From contig SFGJ01000004.1 of NCBI GenBank assembly GCA_004557655.1, positions 1-64,000 on the forward strand: a stretch of 64,000 bases of DNA, written 5' to 3'. The position numbers and the translations under genes are program-made. The stretch is from Clostridiales bacterium. GTDB taxonomy: Bacteria > Bacillota > Clostridia > Oscillospirales > Oscillospiraceae. The number at the start of each line of letters is the position of its first letter. The first letter of the stretch is position 1. The notes under the pieces are model-generated. The model saw only the letters and a program-made list of their open reading frames with translations. It ran no database searches and was not told where the DNA came from. This document shows, one piece after another, positions 34,622 through 43,749 of this stretch.

Positions 34622-36379
34622 TCAGAACCACTCCTTTTTCCTGGCGACGAAGGCGCCGCCGGTGAGAGCCAGAATGGCCAGACCCATGTAGATCACCACA
34701 CCGGTGTCACCGGTGGCGGGAGACCCGGGCTGCCCGGGCACAGGAGGATTGTTCACAATGGTCAGGCGGCCCTGGGGAGCGGCATATTTATCCGTCACAA
34801 CACCATTGAGCTCCACGGTAATGTACTCCATGAGGATCTCGTCCAGAGGCAGGCCGGTGTCAAACTGAGTCTGAGCTGCGGCAAAGGCATAGTAGGTGTC
34901 GCCGCCGGCAGCCAGGAAGTTGTTGGTGATGACGGCATAGGTGGCATCCTTGTCAAACGCCTTGCCGTTGACGGTCTTGATGGTGATGCGGTTGATGCTC
35001 TTGGGGCCAAAATAGGTGGAGCCGGGATAGGTGGTATCGTTGGCGTCGTACTCGCAGGCAGTGTTCAGTTCCACTTCCATGCCGGCAAACTGGGGGAATC
35101 CGCCCAGAGACTTGGGCGTGCAGTAGGTGGAAACCTCCAGAGCCTCCAGCAGCTCGCTGCCCTTGACATACACAACAGCCAGGGTATTGCCGAAGGGCAG
35201 AACGGTGTTGACATCCTTCTTGGTGATGTCGCCCTTGGCAATGGCGGCGCGGATGCCGCCGCCGTTGGTGATGGCCACGGCATTGTTCATGTCCACACCG
35301 GGTGCCTTGGTTTTAATGGCCCACATCATGGCGTCGGTTATGAGGTCGCCCAGGTTGGTCTCCTCGGTGCGGTTGCCGGGAGCCTTGGCGCCGTTGAGAT
35401 CCACAGCGGACTCAGCGAACTTCTGATCATAGTCAGCATCGATGGGGTCAATAATGGCCTTGGCGGCATTGGCCACGGTCTCGTCACTCTTGGTATAATC
35501 GTATACGGTGACATTTGTGCCGTCGACCTCTTCGGTGTGCCAAATGGGGATCAGCTCGTTGCTCTCGATTTTCTTGGTAGCATTGTCAATGGTGATGACG
35601 CCGATATTGTTCAGCGCGGTACCGGTGGACTGAATGGGCTCACCCTCAGGGCCCTTGGTCATGACGGTGTGGGAGTGGCCGTCGATGATGAAGTCAATGC
35701 CGTTGACCTTCTTATACAGGTCATAGGAAGTATTGGGCTCGGAGCTGGAATCCACGCCCAGGTGAGTCAAAACGATGACGATGTCGGCACCGGCTGTCCT
35801 GGCGGCATCCACCTGAGTCTGGACGGCGGCATACATCTCATCGCCGGCCAGGAAGGTCAGGCCCTGGATGAGGGCGGGATTGGCCTTGGTCTGTGCCTCG
35901 GGAGTTTCCAAACCGACAAAAGCGACCTGCACGCCGCCCTTATTAATCATCGTGTAGGCGTCAAACACAGGGCTGCCATCCTGCAGCACATTGGCGCAGA
36001 CGACTTTGAACACAGCGCTATCCAGGTTGCTTTTCAACTGGGCATAGCCATAGTCGAACTCATGGTTGCCGATGGTTGCCACATCATAGCCCGCGGCGTT
36101 CATCATGGTGACAGCGTCCTTGCCCTTGTTCACGCTGACATAGACGGTGCCCTGGCTGTAGTCGCCGGCATCCGCCAGGATGACCTGAGCGCCCTGGGCC
36201 TTATAGTCATCCTTCATCGCAGCCACCTTTGCATACAGCTCGATACTGCCATGTACGTCGTTGGTGTGCAGGATGACGGTTTTGCCATCCAAAGGCTTCG
36301 GCTCGTCCGCCCAGGCCGAGGACACCAACAGCGTCAGCGTCATGACCACGGACAAAAGCAATGCTAATACTTTCCGCAT
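34622..36379 (-). CDS. Cell-wall-anchored 5'-nucleotidase/2',3'-cyclic phosphodiesterase
   Basis: 585 aa from ATG 36377-36379 behind AAAGGAGG. Signal peptide (residues 1-21, cut after SSAWA), calcineurin-like metallophosphatase domain with ILHTNDVHGS, LADAGDYSQGTVY, GNHEFDYGY and IDGHSHTV, then the 5'-nucleotidase C-terminal domain (NGGGIRAAIAKGDITKKDV, AAGGDTYYAF) that binds the nucleoside. Ends SPATGDTG plus hydrophobic segment and RKKEWF, a sortase signal. Scavenges phosphate and nucleosides outside the cell. Confidence 0.93.
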   Translation of the reverse strand: MRKVLALLLSVVMTLTLLVSSAWADEPKPLDGKTVILHTNDVHGSIELYAKVAAMKDDYKAQGAQVILADAGDYSQGTVYVSVNKGKDAVTMMNAAGYDVATIGNHEFDYGYAQLKSNLDSAVFKVVCANVLQDGSPVFDAYTMINKGGVQVAFVGLETPEAQTKANPALIQGLTFLAGDEMYAAVQTQVDAARTAGADIVIVLTHLGVDSSSEPNTSYDLYKKVNGIDFIIDGHSHTVMTKGPEGEPIQSTGTALNNIGVITIDNATKKIESNELIPIWHTEEVDGTNVTVYDYTKSDETVANAAKAIIDPIDADYDQKFAESAVDLNGAKAPGNRTEETNLGDLITDAMMWAIKTKAPGVDMNNAVAITNGGGIRAAIAKGDITKKDVNTVLPFGNTLAVVYVKGSELLEALEVSTYCTPKSLGGFPQFAGMEVELNTACEYDANDTTYPGSTYFGPKSINRITIKTVNGKAFDKDATYAVITNNFLAAGGDTYYAFAAAQTQFDTGLPLDEILMEYITVELNGVVTDKYAAPQGRLTIVNNPPVPGQPGSPATGDTGVVIYMGLAILALTGGAFVARKKEWF

Positions 36380-36432
36380 GGTTCTTTTCCTCCTTTTAAA
36401 ATTGGAATGCTCGGGCACTCCCTGTATTTTGT

Positions 36433-36461
36433 ATTATACACGAATTATATTAAAAATGGAA
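36433..36461 (-). promoter_or_regulatory. Promoter of the 5'-nucleotidase gene
   Basis: Minus strand TTCCAT, 17 nt, TATAAT. Confidence 0.5.
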
Positions 36462-36672
36462 TTCTTTTACCGGGGATAAATAAACAAAAAAAAGCACAAA
36501 TTTTATATAACACGCACAATTTTTCCAATAACTAACGGTGTATGTCCGTTTTGTTTCGTATTATGCTTATTTTTAAGAGGCAAAGCGCCCCCACGGAGAG
36601 GCCCCGCTGTTCCGTTTCAATAAATGAAAAACTGCCTGCGGAGGCCAGCATTTTTTACCAGCAGAAATTGTC

Positions 36673-36701
36673 GCATAATCGGCCCGCATCCGCTCAAACT
36701 A
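36673..36701 (+). promoter_or_regulatory. Sigma-G/F-type sporulation promoter of the SASP gene
   Basis: GCATA, 17 nt, CAAACTA; the sigma-G consensus is GHATR and CATNHTA, so only one -10 base differs. Located 58 bases upstream of the start codon. Confidence 0.55.
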
Positions 36702-36758
36702 TGCTTGCGATACCCAAACAGGCGAAAGCCGAGTACCCAAAGAAAGGAGATCGTGACT

Positions 36759-36956
36759 ATGTCCAGCAAGAGCAACAACAAGCTGAACGTGCCCCAGGCC
36801 CGTGCCGCTATGGATAAGTTCAAGATGGAAGCCGCCAACGAGGTTGGCGTCAACCTGAAGGACGGTTATAACGGCGACCTGACCTCTCGTGAGGCCGGTT
36901 CCGTGGGTGGCCAGATGGTCAAGAAGATGATCGAGTCCTACGAGAAGAACATGTAA
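36759..36956 (+). CDS. Alpha/beta-type small acid-soluble spore protein (SASP)
   Basis: 65 aa; ATG after AAAGGAG. The core EAANEVGVNLKDGYNGDLTS and REAGSVGGQMVKKMIESYE are the two conserved DNA-binding blocks of alpha/beta SASPs, which coat spore DNA. Direct evidence that the organism can sporulate. Single gene with its own sporulation-type promoter and strong terminator. Confidence 0.96.
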   Translation: MSSKSNNKLNVPQARAAMDKFKMEAANEVGVNLKDGYNGDLTSREAGSVGGQMVKKMIESYEKNM

Positions 36957-36981
36957 CCCATGTGACCTCGAGGAAACGCAC

Positions 36982-37022
36982 GGGAGCGCTTTGGAGTTCA
37001 CTCTCCAAAGCGCTCCCCTTTT
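36982..37022 (+). terminator. Terminator of the SASP gene
   Basis: 15-bp arms GGGAGCGCTTTGGAG / CTCCAAAGCGCTCCC with a 6-nt loop, then CTTTT. Confidence 0.9.
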
Positions 37023-37111
37023 CCGGCGGTTTCCTCTTTCAGATACCGGGGCGGCGGATTAGCCCATGAGCCGCACGGGGCATAAGCACAGCAGTCCTGT
37101 AGAAAAAAGCT

Positions 37112-37139
37112 TTGCATTTTTAAAACATAGTGCTATAAT
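37112..37139 (+). promoter_or_regulatory. Promoter of the Rrf2/IscR-like regulator
   Basis: TTGCAT, 16 nt, TATAAT, ending 28 bases before the start codon. Confidence 0.65.
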
Positions 37140-37167
37140 ATGCTAAAAAATGATGGCGGGTGAACAG

Positions 37168-37590
37168 ATGCTTGTATCAACCAGAGGAAGGTATGCCCTT
37201 CGGATTTTGCTGGAACTTGGAAAATATGACGCGGCGCGGTATGTCCCCCTGCCCTTGATCGCTCAGCGGCAGGATATTTCGGAAAAATACCTGGAGAGCA
37301 TTGTCTCCACACTGGTCAAGGCAGGCCTGTTAGACGGAATGCGCGGCAAAAACGGCGGATACCGTCTGAACCGCCCGCTGGAGGGCTACTCGGTGGGGGA
37401 AGTGCTCCGCCTGACGGAAGGCTCTCTCGCGCCGGTGAGCTGCCTGGAAACTGAGGTCAATTCCTGTCCCCGGGCCGGCGACTGCCATACCCTGCCTATG
37501 TGGAAGAAATTGGATGACCTCATCAATGGATATTTAGACAGCATCACTCTGTCAGATCTGCTGGCGGGCGATACCCCCTCCTGCATATAA
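37168..37590 (+). CDS. Rrf2-family transcriptional regulator, IscR-like
   Basis: 140 aa from ATG 37168 (MLVSTRGRYALRILLEL), after GGGTGA; an earlier ATG at 37150 has no site. Winged-helix domain with ISEKYLESIVSTLVKAGLLDGMRGKNGGYRL. Three cysteines in CLETEVNSCPRAGDC (Cys-x7-Cys-x5-Cys) could hold an Fe-S cluster. Placed directly upstream of nifS-nifU, it very probably senses Fe-S or cysteine status and controls them. Confidence 0.9.
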   Translation: MLVSTRGRYALRILLELGKYDAARYVPLPLIAQRQDISEKYLESIVSTLVKAGLLDGMRGKNGGYRLNRPLEGYSVGEVLRLTEGSLAPVSCLETEVNSCPRAGDCHTLPMWKKLDDLINGYLDSITLSDLLAGDTPSCI

Positions 37591-37637
37591 ACCGTGCCGC
37601 CTCCCGGGGGGCGGCATAATTTTTTTCTAAAAACCTA

Positions 37638-37678
37638 TTGACTTAGTATGGTTTTAGCTGTATCATAAACATACCAAG
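37638..37678 (+). promoter_or_regulatory. nifS-nifU promoter with overlapping inverted repeat
   Basis: TTGACT, 17 nt, TATCAT (37638-37666) is a strong promoter. CTTAGTATGG (37642-37651) and CATACCAAG (37670-37678) form an imperfect inverted repeat around the -10, a likely site for the Rrf2-type regulator. Confidence 0.6.
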
Positions 37679-37713
37679 CTTATATGTAATACTTTTTTAA
37701 GGAGTGCGTTGAA

Positions 37714-38901
37714 ATGACCGTCTATATGGATAACGCCGCCACCACCCGGGTGAGTGATACGGCGGTTCGGGCCATGCTGCCCTGTTTTCAGAACCTCTAC
37801 GGCAATCCCTCCAGCCTCCACACCATCGGGCAGGAGGCGGCGAAAGCGCTGCTCTCCGCACGGGAGACGGTGGCCGCGTGTCTCGGATGCAGCTTCAAGG
37901 AGATCACATTTACCTCCGGCGGCAGCGAAGCGGACAACCAGGCCATTATTTCCGCGGCCCGCATAGGTGCGCGCAAGGGGAAAAAGCATATCCTCTCCAC
38001 CGCCTTTGAGCACCACGCCGTACTGCACACCCTGCGTCGGCTGGAAAAAGAGGGGTTTGAGATACAGCTGCTGGATGTAGGCAGTATGGGAACGGTTACA
38101 GCGGAGCAGGTGGCAAAAGCGATCCGTCCGGACACGGCGCTTGTGACAATCATGTATGCCAACAACGAGATCGGCTCCGTGATGCCCATTGCCGAGATCG
38201 GCGCGGTGTGTCGGGAGAAGGGCGTCCTGTTCCACACGGATGCGGTGCAGGCTGCCGGCCACCTGCACATCAATGTCCGGGAGCAGAATATAGATATGCT
38301 GTCCCTTTCCGGGCATAAGTTCCACGGCCCCAAGGGTGTGGGCGTGCTGTACACCAGGCAGGGCATCCCGCTGACCAACATCATCGAGGGCGGCGCCCAG
38401 GAGCGGGGCAAGCGTGCCGGCACGGAGAATATCCCCGGCATCGTGGGGATGGCGGCGGCTCTGCGGGAGGCCTGCGACCGTATCGACGAGACAACGGAGA
38501 AGGTGACCGCTCTGCGGGACAAGCTGATCGCGGGACTGTCTCAGATCCCCCACAGCGTTCTCAACGGAGATCCTGTCCATCGTTTGCCCGGCAATGTAAA
38601 CCTCTGTTTTGAGGGGATCGAGGGAGAGAGCCTGCTGCTTCTGCTGGATCAAAAGGGCATCTGCGCCAGCTCGGGCAGCGCCTGCACCTCCGGTTCTCTG
38701 GATCCCAGCCATGTGCTGCTGGCCATCGGACGGCCCCATGAGGTGGCGCACGGCTCCCTGCGTCTGAGCCTGTGTGAAGACAACAGCCCGGAGGAAGTGG
38801 AGTATGTCCTGCGGGAGGTGCCGCGGATCGTGGAGTATCTGCGCGCCATGTCCCCCGTTTGGAAGGATCTGATGAACGGAAAACGCAAATTTATGCTTTA
38901 A
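37714..38901 (+). CDS. nifS: Cysteine desulfurase, NifS/IscS type
   Basis: 395 aa, ATG after AAGGAGT. Starts VYMDNAATT; PLP-lysine in LSLSGHKFHGPKGVG; active-site Cys in CASSGSACTSGSLDPSHVL (long loop, class I). Provides sulfur from cysteine for Fe-S assembly and probably other thio-cofactors. Operon with nifU 12 bases downstream. Confidence 0.96.
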   Translation: MTVYMDNAATTRVSDTAVRAMLPCFQNLYGNPSSLHTIGQEAAKALLSARETVAACLGCSFKEITFTSGGSEADNQAIISAARIGARKGKKHILSTAFEHHAVLHTLRRLEKEGFEIQLLDVGSMGTVTAEQVAKAIRPDTALVTIMYANNEIGSVMPIAEIGAVCREKGVLFHTDAVQAAGHLHINVREQNIDMLSLSGHKFHGPKGVGVLYTRQGIPLTNIIEGGAQERGKRAGTENIPGIVGMAAALREACDRIDETTEKVTALRDKLIAGLSQIPHSVLNGDPVHRLPGNVNLCFEGIEGESLLLLLDQKGICASSGSACTSGSLDPSHVLLAIGRPHEVAHGSLRLSLCEDNSPEEVEYVLREVPRIVEYLRAMSPVWKDLMNGKRKFML

Positions 38902-38913
38902 GGAGGAAAAATT

Positions 38914-39348
38914 ATGGCTTTGTATACAGATACGGTAATGGACCATTTCCTGCATCCCCGCAATGTCGGGGAAATCGAGAATGCCGACGGTGTCGGTGAG
39001 GTAGGAAACGCCAAGTGCGGCGATATTATGAAGATGTACCTGCAGATCACGGATGGCCGCATCGAAGATGTGAAGTTCGAGACCTTCGGCTGCGGCAGCG
39101 CCATTGCCTCCTCCTCCATGGCAACCACGATGATTAAGGGAAAGACCGTTGCGCAAGCGCTGGCCGTGACCAATAAGCAGGTGGTGGAAGCCCTGGGCGG
39201 TCTGCCCGCTCACAAGCTGCACTGCAGCGTATTGGCGGAGGAATCCATCAAGGCGGCTGTAAAAGACTATTATGATCGCAATGGCATCGCCTATGACCAC
39301 AGCCTGTTCCCGGACTGTGACAGCTGTGAGGGCTGTCACATGGTATAA
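38914..39348 (+). CDS. nifU: Fe-S cluster scaffold, NifU/IscU N-terminal type
   Basis: 144 aa, ATG after TAAGGAGG. Cluster ligands: NAKCGD, TFGCGSAIASSS and HKLHCSVLAEE. A C-terminal CDSCEGC extension, common in Clostridia, may bind extra metal. Together with NifS it forms a minimal Isc system; needed by the Fe-S-rich hydrogenase. Confidence 0.95.
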   Translation: MALYTDTVMDHFLHPRNVGEIENADGVGEVGNAKCGDIMKMYLQITDGRIEDVKFETFGCGSAIASSSMATTMIKGKTVAQALAVTNKQVVEALGGLPAHKLHCSVLAEESIKAAVKDYYDRNGIAYDHSLFPDCDSCEGCHMV

Positions 39349-39398
39349 AATGCGGCACCCATACCCGGCAGCGAAAGATATATCCGCACTGCATAGCG

Positions 39399-39436
39399 CA
39401 GCCCCCGGACCCGGTGATCGGGCCTGGGGGCTGTTT
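39399..39436. terminator. Terminator between nifU and tex
   Basis: CAGCCCCCGGACCCG ... CGGGCCTGGGGGCTG hairpin, followed by TTTGC on the plus strand; it may serve both converging genes. Confidence 0.65.
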
Positions 39437-39458
39437 GCGTCGGAGGGTCAAGGGTGGT

Positions 39459-41618
39459 TTATTTGGCCTGCTTCATGCTGAGGCTGATGCGCTTTTTCTC
39501 CTCGTCCACATCCAGAACGACTACCTGTACCACATCGCCCACGGAGACGACCTGTGAGGGATGCCTGATGAATTGATCCGACACCTGGGAGATATGTACC
39601 AAGCCGTCCTGATGGACGCCTATATCCACAAACACGCCGAAATCAATAACATTGCGCACCGTGCCGGCAAGTACCATGCCGGGCTTCAAATCCTTCATCT
39701 CCAGCACATCCGTGCGCAGAACAGGCTTGGGCAGCTCATCCCGGACATCCCGGCCGGGCTTTAAAAGCTCGGAAATGATGTCCCGCAGGGTGGGCACACC
39801 CACGCCGATGGACCGGGCGGCCTTCTCCTCGCCGCAGGCCTTGACCCGGTCCGGCAGGTCGGAGAGTTTTTCCTCCTTCACGTCCGCCAGCGTGTGGCCT
39901 GTCAGCTCCAGCAGAGCCTTGGCGGCATCATAGCTCTCCGGATGGACGGCCGTGTTGTCCAGCACGCTCTCGCTCTCCGGCACCCGCAAAAAGCCCGCGC
40001 ACTGCTGGAATGCCTTGGGCCCCAGCTTGGGTACCTTTTTGATTTGCGTCCGGGAGGTGAACGCTCCGTTTTCCTCCCGGTAGGCCACCACGTTTTTCGC
40101 CGTAGTGCCGTTGAGCCCCGCCACGCGCTGCAGCAGGGCGGGCGAAGCCGTGTTGATGTCCACACCCACGGCGTTGACGCAGTCCTCCACCACGCCGCTC
40201 AGTGCCTCGTCCAACTGCTTGGGGGGCATATCGTGCTGGTATTGCCCCACACCGATGGCCTTGGGATCGATTTTCACCAGCTCCGCCAGAGGATCCTGCA
40301 GCCGCCGGGCAATGGACACGGCTGAGCGCAGATTCACATCGTACTGCGGAAATTCCTCTGCGGCCAGCTTGCTGGCGGAGTACACGGAAGCGCCCGCCTC
40401 GGAGACGATCATATAGCTGACCTTTGCTCCGGCGGCGTTAACCTGCCGCAAAAGCTCCACCGCCATCTGCTCCGTTTCCCGGCTGGCGGTGCCGTTGCCG
40501 ATGGCGATATGCTCCACACCGTGCCGGAAGATGAGCTTGGACAGCGCGGCAATGGCCTCGTTTTTTTGCCGCTGACCATAGGTGGGATACACCACGGCGG
40601 TATCCAGCACCTTGCCGGTGCCGTCCACCACCGCCACCTTGCAGCCCATGCGGTAGCCGGGGTCCAGACCCATGATGACCTTGCCCTTCACCGGGGGCTG
40701 CATGAGCAGGGGCTTTAAATTCAGGGCGAACTGTCCAATGGCCCCCTCGTTGGCCTGCTCCGTCAGTTGACTGCGCGCCTCCCGCTCCAGAGAGGGGAAA
40801 AGCAGACGGTCGTAGGCGTCCTCCGCTGCGGCCTTCACAAATTCCATGGCGGCGGAGCCGGGCTTCACCACCGCGCGCCGCAGCAGCGGCAGCGCCTGGT
40901 CCCGGTCCAGAGTAACGGAAACCTTCAGCTTCCCCTCCTTTTCGCCCCGGTTGATGGCCAGGATCTGGTGGCCCTGCAGCCGTGAAACGGGCTGGGTGAA
41001 GTCATAGTACAGGCGGTAAACGCTGTCCTCCTCGGTGGCGGCGCAGCTTAAAAGCTTACCCTGCCGCCACAGCAGCGCCCGCAGGCTCTTGCGGATGTCA
41101 GCATCGTCGCAGATCCACTCAGCTACGATGTCGCCGGCACCCTGCAGGGCATCCTCCACAGTCTGCACTCCCTTGTCCGGGTCGATAAAGTCCGGGGCGG
41201 CCTCCTCCGGCCGGGGGCAGTCCCGTTCCTGGGCAAAGAGCAGGTTTGCCAGCGGCTCCAGGCCTTTTTCCCTGGCCATTGTGGCGCGGGTGCGCCGCTT
41301 TTGCTTATAGGGGAGATAGAGGTCTTCCACCTCCGCCAGGGTTTTGGCCCCCGTAATGGCGGCAGCCAGCTCCTCCGTCAGCTTGCCCTGCTGGGCTATG
41401 GCATTTTTTACCGTTTCCCTGCGTTCTTCCAGATTCTGCAGATACCGGAGCCGTTCCTCCAGAGTACGGAGGGCGGTGTCGTCCATAGCCCCGTGCAGCT
41501 CCTTGCGGTAGCGGGCGATGAACGGTATGGTATTGCCCTCCTCCAGCAAGCGGACCACATTTTCCACGTGCCGGGGATCTTTATCAAGCTCCCGGGCAAG
41601 GGTCTGAATAATATCCAT
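39459..41618 (-). CDS. tex: Tex-family S1 RNA-binding protein
   Basis: 719 aa from ATG 41616-41618 (MDIIQTLA), with AAAGGA upstream. N-terminal Tex helical region (TIPFIARYRKELHGAMDD), YqgF/RuvX-like nuclease domain (MGLDPGYRMGCKVAVVD), helix-hairpin-helix (LQRVAGLNGTTAKNVVAYRE), and C-terminal S1 domain (LKPGMVLAGTVRNVIDFGVFVDIGVHQDGLVHISQ). Cytoplasmic accessory factor of transcription; role mainly known from pathogens. Confidence 0.94.
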   Translation of the reverse strand: MDIIQTLARELDKDPRHVENVVRLLEEGNTIPFIARYRKELHGAMDDTALRTLEERLRYLQNLEERRETVKNAIAQQGKLTEELAAAITGAKTLAEVEDLYLPYKQKRRTRATMAREKGLEPLANLLFAQERDCPRPEEAAPDFIDPDKGVQTVEDALQGAGDIVAEWICDDADIRKSLRALLWRQGKLLSCAATEEDSVYRLYYDFTQPVSRLQGHQILAINRGEKEGKLKVSVTLDRDQALPLLRRAVVKPGSAAMEFVKAAAEDAYDRLLFPSLEREARSQLTEQANEGAIGQFALNLKPLLMQPPVKGKVIMGLDPGYRMGCKVAVVDGTGKVLDTAVVYPTYGQRQKNEAIAALSKLIFRHGVEHIAIGNGTASRETEQMAVELLRQVNAAGAKVSYMIVSEAGASVYSASKLAAEEFPQYDVNLRSAVSIARRLQDPLAELVKIDPKAIGVGQYQHDMPPKQLDEALSGVVEDCVNAVGVDINTASPALLQRVAGLNGTTAKNVVAYREENGAFTSRTQIKKVPKLGPKAFQQCAGFLRVPESESVLDNTAVHPESYDAAKALLELTGHTLADVKEEKLSDLPDRVKACGEEKAARSIGVGVPTLRDIISELLKPGRDVRDELPKPVLRTDVLEMKDLKPGMVLAGTVRNVIDFGVFVDIGVHQDGLVHISQVSDQFIRHPSQVVSVGDVVQVVVLDVDEEKKRISLSMKQAK

Positions 41619-41645
41619 AGGTTTTCCTTTCATTCAGCAATCTAA

Positions 41646-41905
41646 GATAAATGTCGCAGGCTATTGTACCATAACGGACGGAAAAATGCCAGAGGCCGGC
41701 GTTCATTTTCCGCCGCTCTCCGGATCAGTTCACCGCCGCAGGGAGAAGGGGCAATACATTCTCATCAAGAAATTGAACGATCAGGGTCTGCCGGAGGGAG
41801 AACAGCGGGCAGCCGGACCATGTACCCGGCAAAAATGCCGCAGCAAAGACCGCCTGGCCTCCCATGACCCGGCGGTCTTTCAATTTTCCAAAAAAGTCTC
41901 CGGTT
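41646..41905. other. Intergenic region between tex and flavodoxin genes
   Basis: 260 bases with no supportable gene. It contains the inverted repeat AAAGACCGCC / GGCGGTCTTT (41845-41880) near the flavodoxin stop, a likely terminator (T-rich on the plus strand, weaker on the minus). Confidence 0.5.
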
Positions 41906-42481
41906 TTACCGGATCCCCGCCGAATCTGCCCAGGCCCGTATATCCATTACCGTTGCGCCGGTCTCAAACCGGGTCCCCGGCAGGAAGTTTGCTCCGGCAA
42001 ATTCCCCCTTCAAGGCGTTTTCGCTGTCCTCCACACCGCTGCTGCCGGAGGTGCAGAAAAATGCCACGGTCTTGCCCGTGAAATCATAGGAGTCCGCAAA
42101 GGTGTTGATGATTTTGGGGGCAACGCCGCTCCAGATAGGGTAGCCGATGAGAATTGTGTCGTACTGGTCCCAGTTTTCCACCGTATTCTTGATCCCGGGT
42201 CTGCTGGAGGGGTCGCTCTGCTCCCGGTGCACCCGTGCGTCAGCGCCATAGCCCAGGTCTGCCTCGGTGTATGCCTCCACCGGGACGATGCGGAATAGGT
42301 CCGCGTTCAGGGCCGTGGCGGCAGTCTCCGCAACGGACTTGGTATTTCCGGTGGCGGAGAAAAACGCCACCAGAATGTGCTTGTTCCCGGCGTCGGCATT
42401 CCGCCCTATACCACTGCTCGCCAGCACCACACCCAGCACGGCAGCCACAAGCAAAATCGGCAAAATAATCTTTCTTTTCAT
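41906..42481 (-). CDS. Membrane-anchored or secreted flavodoxin
   Basis: 191 aa. An N-terminal hydrophobic signal (KIILPILLVAAVLGVVLASSG) without a lipobox Cys, then a flavodoxin domain: HILVAFFSATGNTKSVAETAA (FMN phosphate loop), YDTILIGYPIWSGVAPKIINTF, and VAFFCTSGSSGVEDSE. Extracytoplasmic flavodoxins occur in anaerobic Firmicutes and may serve outside electron transfer; partner unknown. Single gene. Confidence 0.88.
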   Translation of the reverse strand: MKRKIILPILLVAAVLGVVLASSGIGRNADAGNKHILVAFFSATGNTKSVAETAATALNADLFRIVPVEAYTEADLGYGADARVHREQSDPSSRPGIKNTVENWDQYDTILIGYPIWSGVAPKIINTFADSYDFTGKTVAFFCTSGSSGVEDSENALKGEFAGANFLPGTRFETGATVMDIRAWADSAGIR

Positions 42482-42627
42482 GGGTATACCTCCTGCTGTC
42501 TTTGTATCAGTATGGTTTGCATTTTTACAATTTTGATACGCGGATATGCGTGCAGTATACCTCTTTGCCTCCCGGCCGCATAGCTTTGCCCGGACACTCT
42601 GCCGTGATCCGGGTTTGAAAGAGAAAG

Positions 42628-42650
42628 AACACGCCGCACAGCGGCGTGTT
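42628..42650 (-). terminator. Terminator of the PspC-domain gene
   Basis: AACACGCCGC / GCGGCGTGTT with loop ACA, followed on the minus strand by a T-rich TTCTTTCTCTTT. Confidence 0.75.
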
Positions 42651-42675
42651 CAAGGAATTTTCCGTATTTTTCCTG

Positions 42676-42867
42676 TCAGCATTCCGGATCATTGGGGATG
42701 ATCACAGCAGCGATGATGTAAGCCAGCAGGCCGCTGCCTCCCAGAGCGCAGAACACGATCCATCCCAGCCGCACCAGGGTGGGATCGACATTAAAATACT
42801 CAGCGATGCCGCCGCACACGCCGCACAGCACCTTGTTCTTGTTGGATTTATACAGTCTTTTTTCCAT
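42676..42867 (-). CDS. PspC-domain small membrane protein
   Basis: 63 aa from ATG 42865-42867, behind AAGGAG. LYKSNKNKVLCGVCGGIAEYFNVDPTLVRLGWIVF is the PspC domain, followed by a helix GSGLLAYIIAAVIIP. Membrane-stress associated in other bacteria; function here unproven. Confidence 0.92.
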   Translation of the reverse strand: MEKRLYKSNKNKVLCGVCGGIAEYFNVDPTLVRLGWIVFCALGGSGLLAYIIAAVIIPNDPEC

Positions 42868-43005
42868 GGTCGGTCTCCTTTTTCTATATAACTCTGATTG
42901 AAACGGACTTTCTGTCCCGTTGTGCTCCATGTTTCTATTTTACCGCCGCGCCGCCGGATTCGATAGGCATTTTTTTCGGCGGAATGTGTCATTTTTTCAA
43001 CATTC

Positions 43006-43749
43006 TCACTGCCCGCCGTCCATGAAGTCCCGCCGATACTGGGAGGGAGTGATACCCTCGGACTTCTTGAACACCTTGGTGAACACCCGATAATCGCCGT
43101 AACCCACCTGCTCTGACACCTCCGCCACGGACAGGGGTGTGGTCAGCAGCAGCTTTCTGGCTCTTTCCATGCGGATCCCGGTCAAATATGCCAGGAAATT
43201 CACCCCGATCTCACTTTTGAACAGTTGACTGATGTACTGGGCGCTCAGGTGAAATTCCTCCGCCAGCACCGACAGGCTCACATCCTCCGCAAGATGCTCC
43301 TGCAGGTACCGGGCGATGGCCTGGATGGGCCGCTCCTCCTGCGCGTCCTCCCGCCGGGGCGTCTGCCGCCGGAACAGGGCGATCTTCAGGTTATCAATGC
43401 AGGTGCCAAACTCCTCGTAGTTCACGGGCTTGAGGATATAATCCGTGATCTGCAGCCGCAGGGCCTCCCGGCAGTAGGCGAAATCATCGTAGCCGGACAC
43501 GATGACAAAGGCCATGTCCGGGTGTTTGATCCGGGCCAGTTGGATGACCTTCAGCCCGTTCATAATGGGGATGTTGATGTCCATGATGGCAATGTCCGGC
43601 TGCAGGGAATCGATCTTGGTCAGAGCCTCCTTGCCGTCCGCGGCCTCTCCCACCACCTGGCAGTCGTGGCTTTCCCAGTCAAAGAGCCGCTTAAAGCCCT
43701 CCCGGATCATGATCTCATCATCCACCAAAAGCACACGCAGCTTTTTCAT
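43006..43749 (-). CDS. YesN-type response regulator with AraC output domain
   Basis: 247 aa from ATG 43747-43749. Receiver: RVLLVDDEIMIREGF, phospho-Asp in DIAIMDINIPIMNG, TDYILKPVNYEE. Output: AraC-type double helix-turn-helix with HLSAQYISQLFKSEIGVNFLAYL and VAEVSEQVGYGDYRVFTKVFKKSEGITPSQYR. Partner of the coupled kinase; probably a nearby transporter or sugar-use operon is its target, but none is in the window. Confidence 0.92.
   Translation of the reverse strand: MKKLRVLLVDDEIMIREGFKRLFDWESHDCQVVGEAADGKEALTKIDSLQPDIAIMDINIPIMNGLKVIQLARIKHPDMAFVIVSGYDDFAYCREALRLQITDYILKPVNYEEFGTCIDNLKIALFRRQTPRREDAQEERPIQAIARYLQEHLAEDVSLSVLAEEFHLSAQYISQLFKSEIGVNFLAYLTGIRMERARKLLLTTPLSVAEVSEQVGYGDYRVFTKVFKKSEGITPSQYRRDFMDGGQ

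Larger units (their letters stand above)
36380..36758. other. Intergenic region with divergent promoters
   Basis: 379 bases. Left part carries the minus-strand promoter of the nucleotidase (36433-36461); right part the sigma-G-like promoter of the spore protein (36673-36701). The middle (36470-36660) is AT-rich and shows no gene or stable hairpin. Confidence 0.5.
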
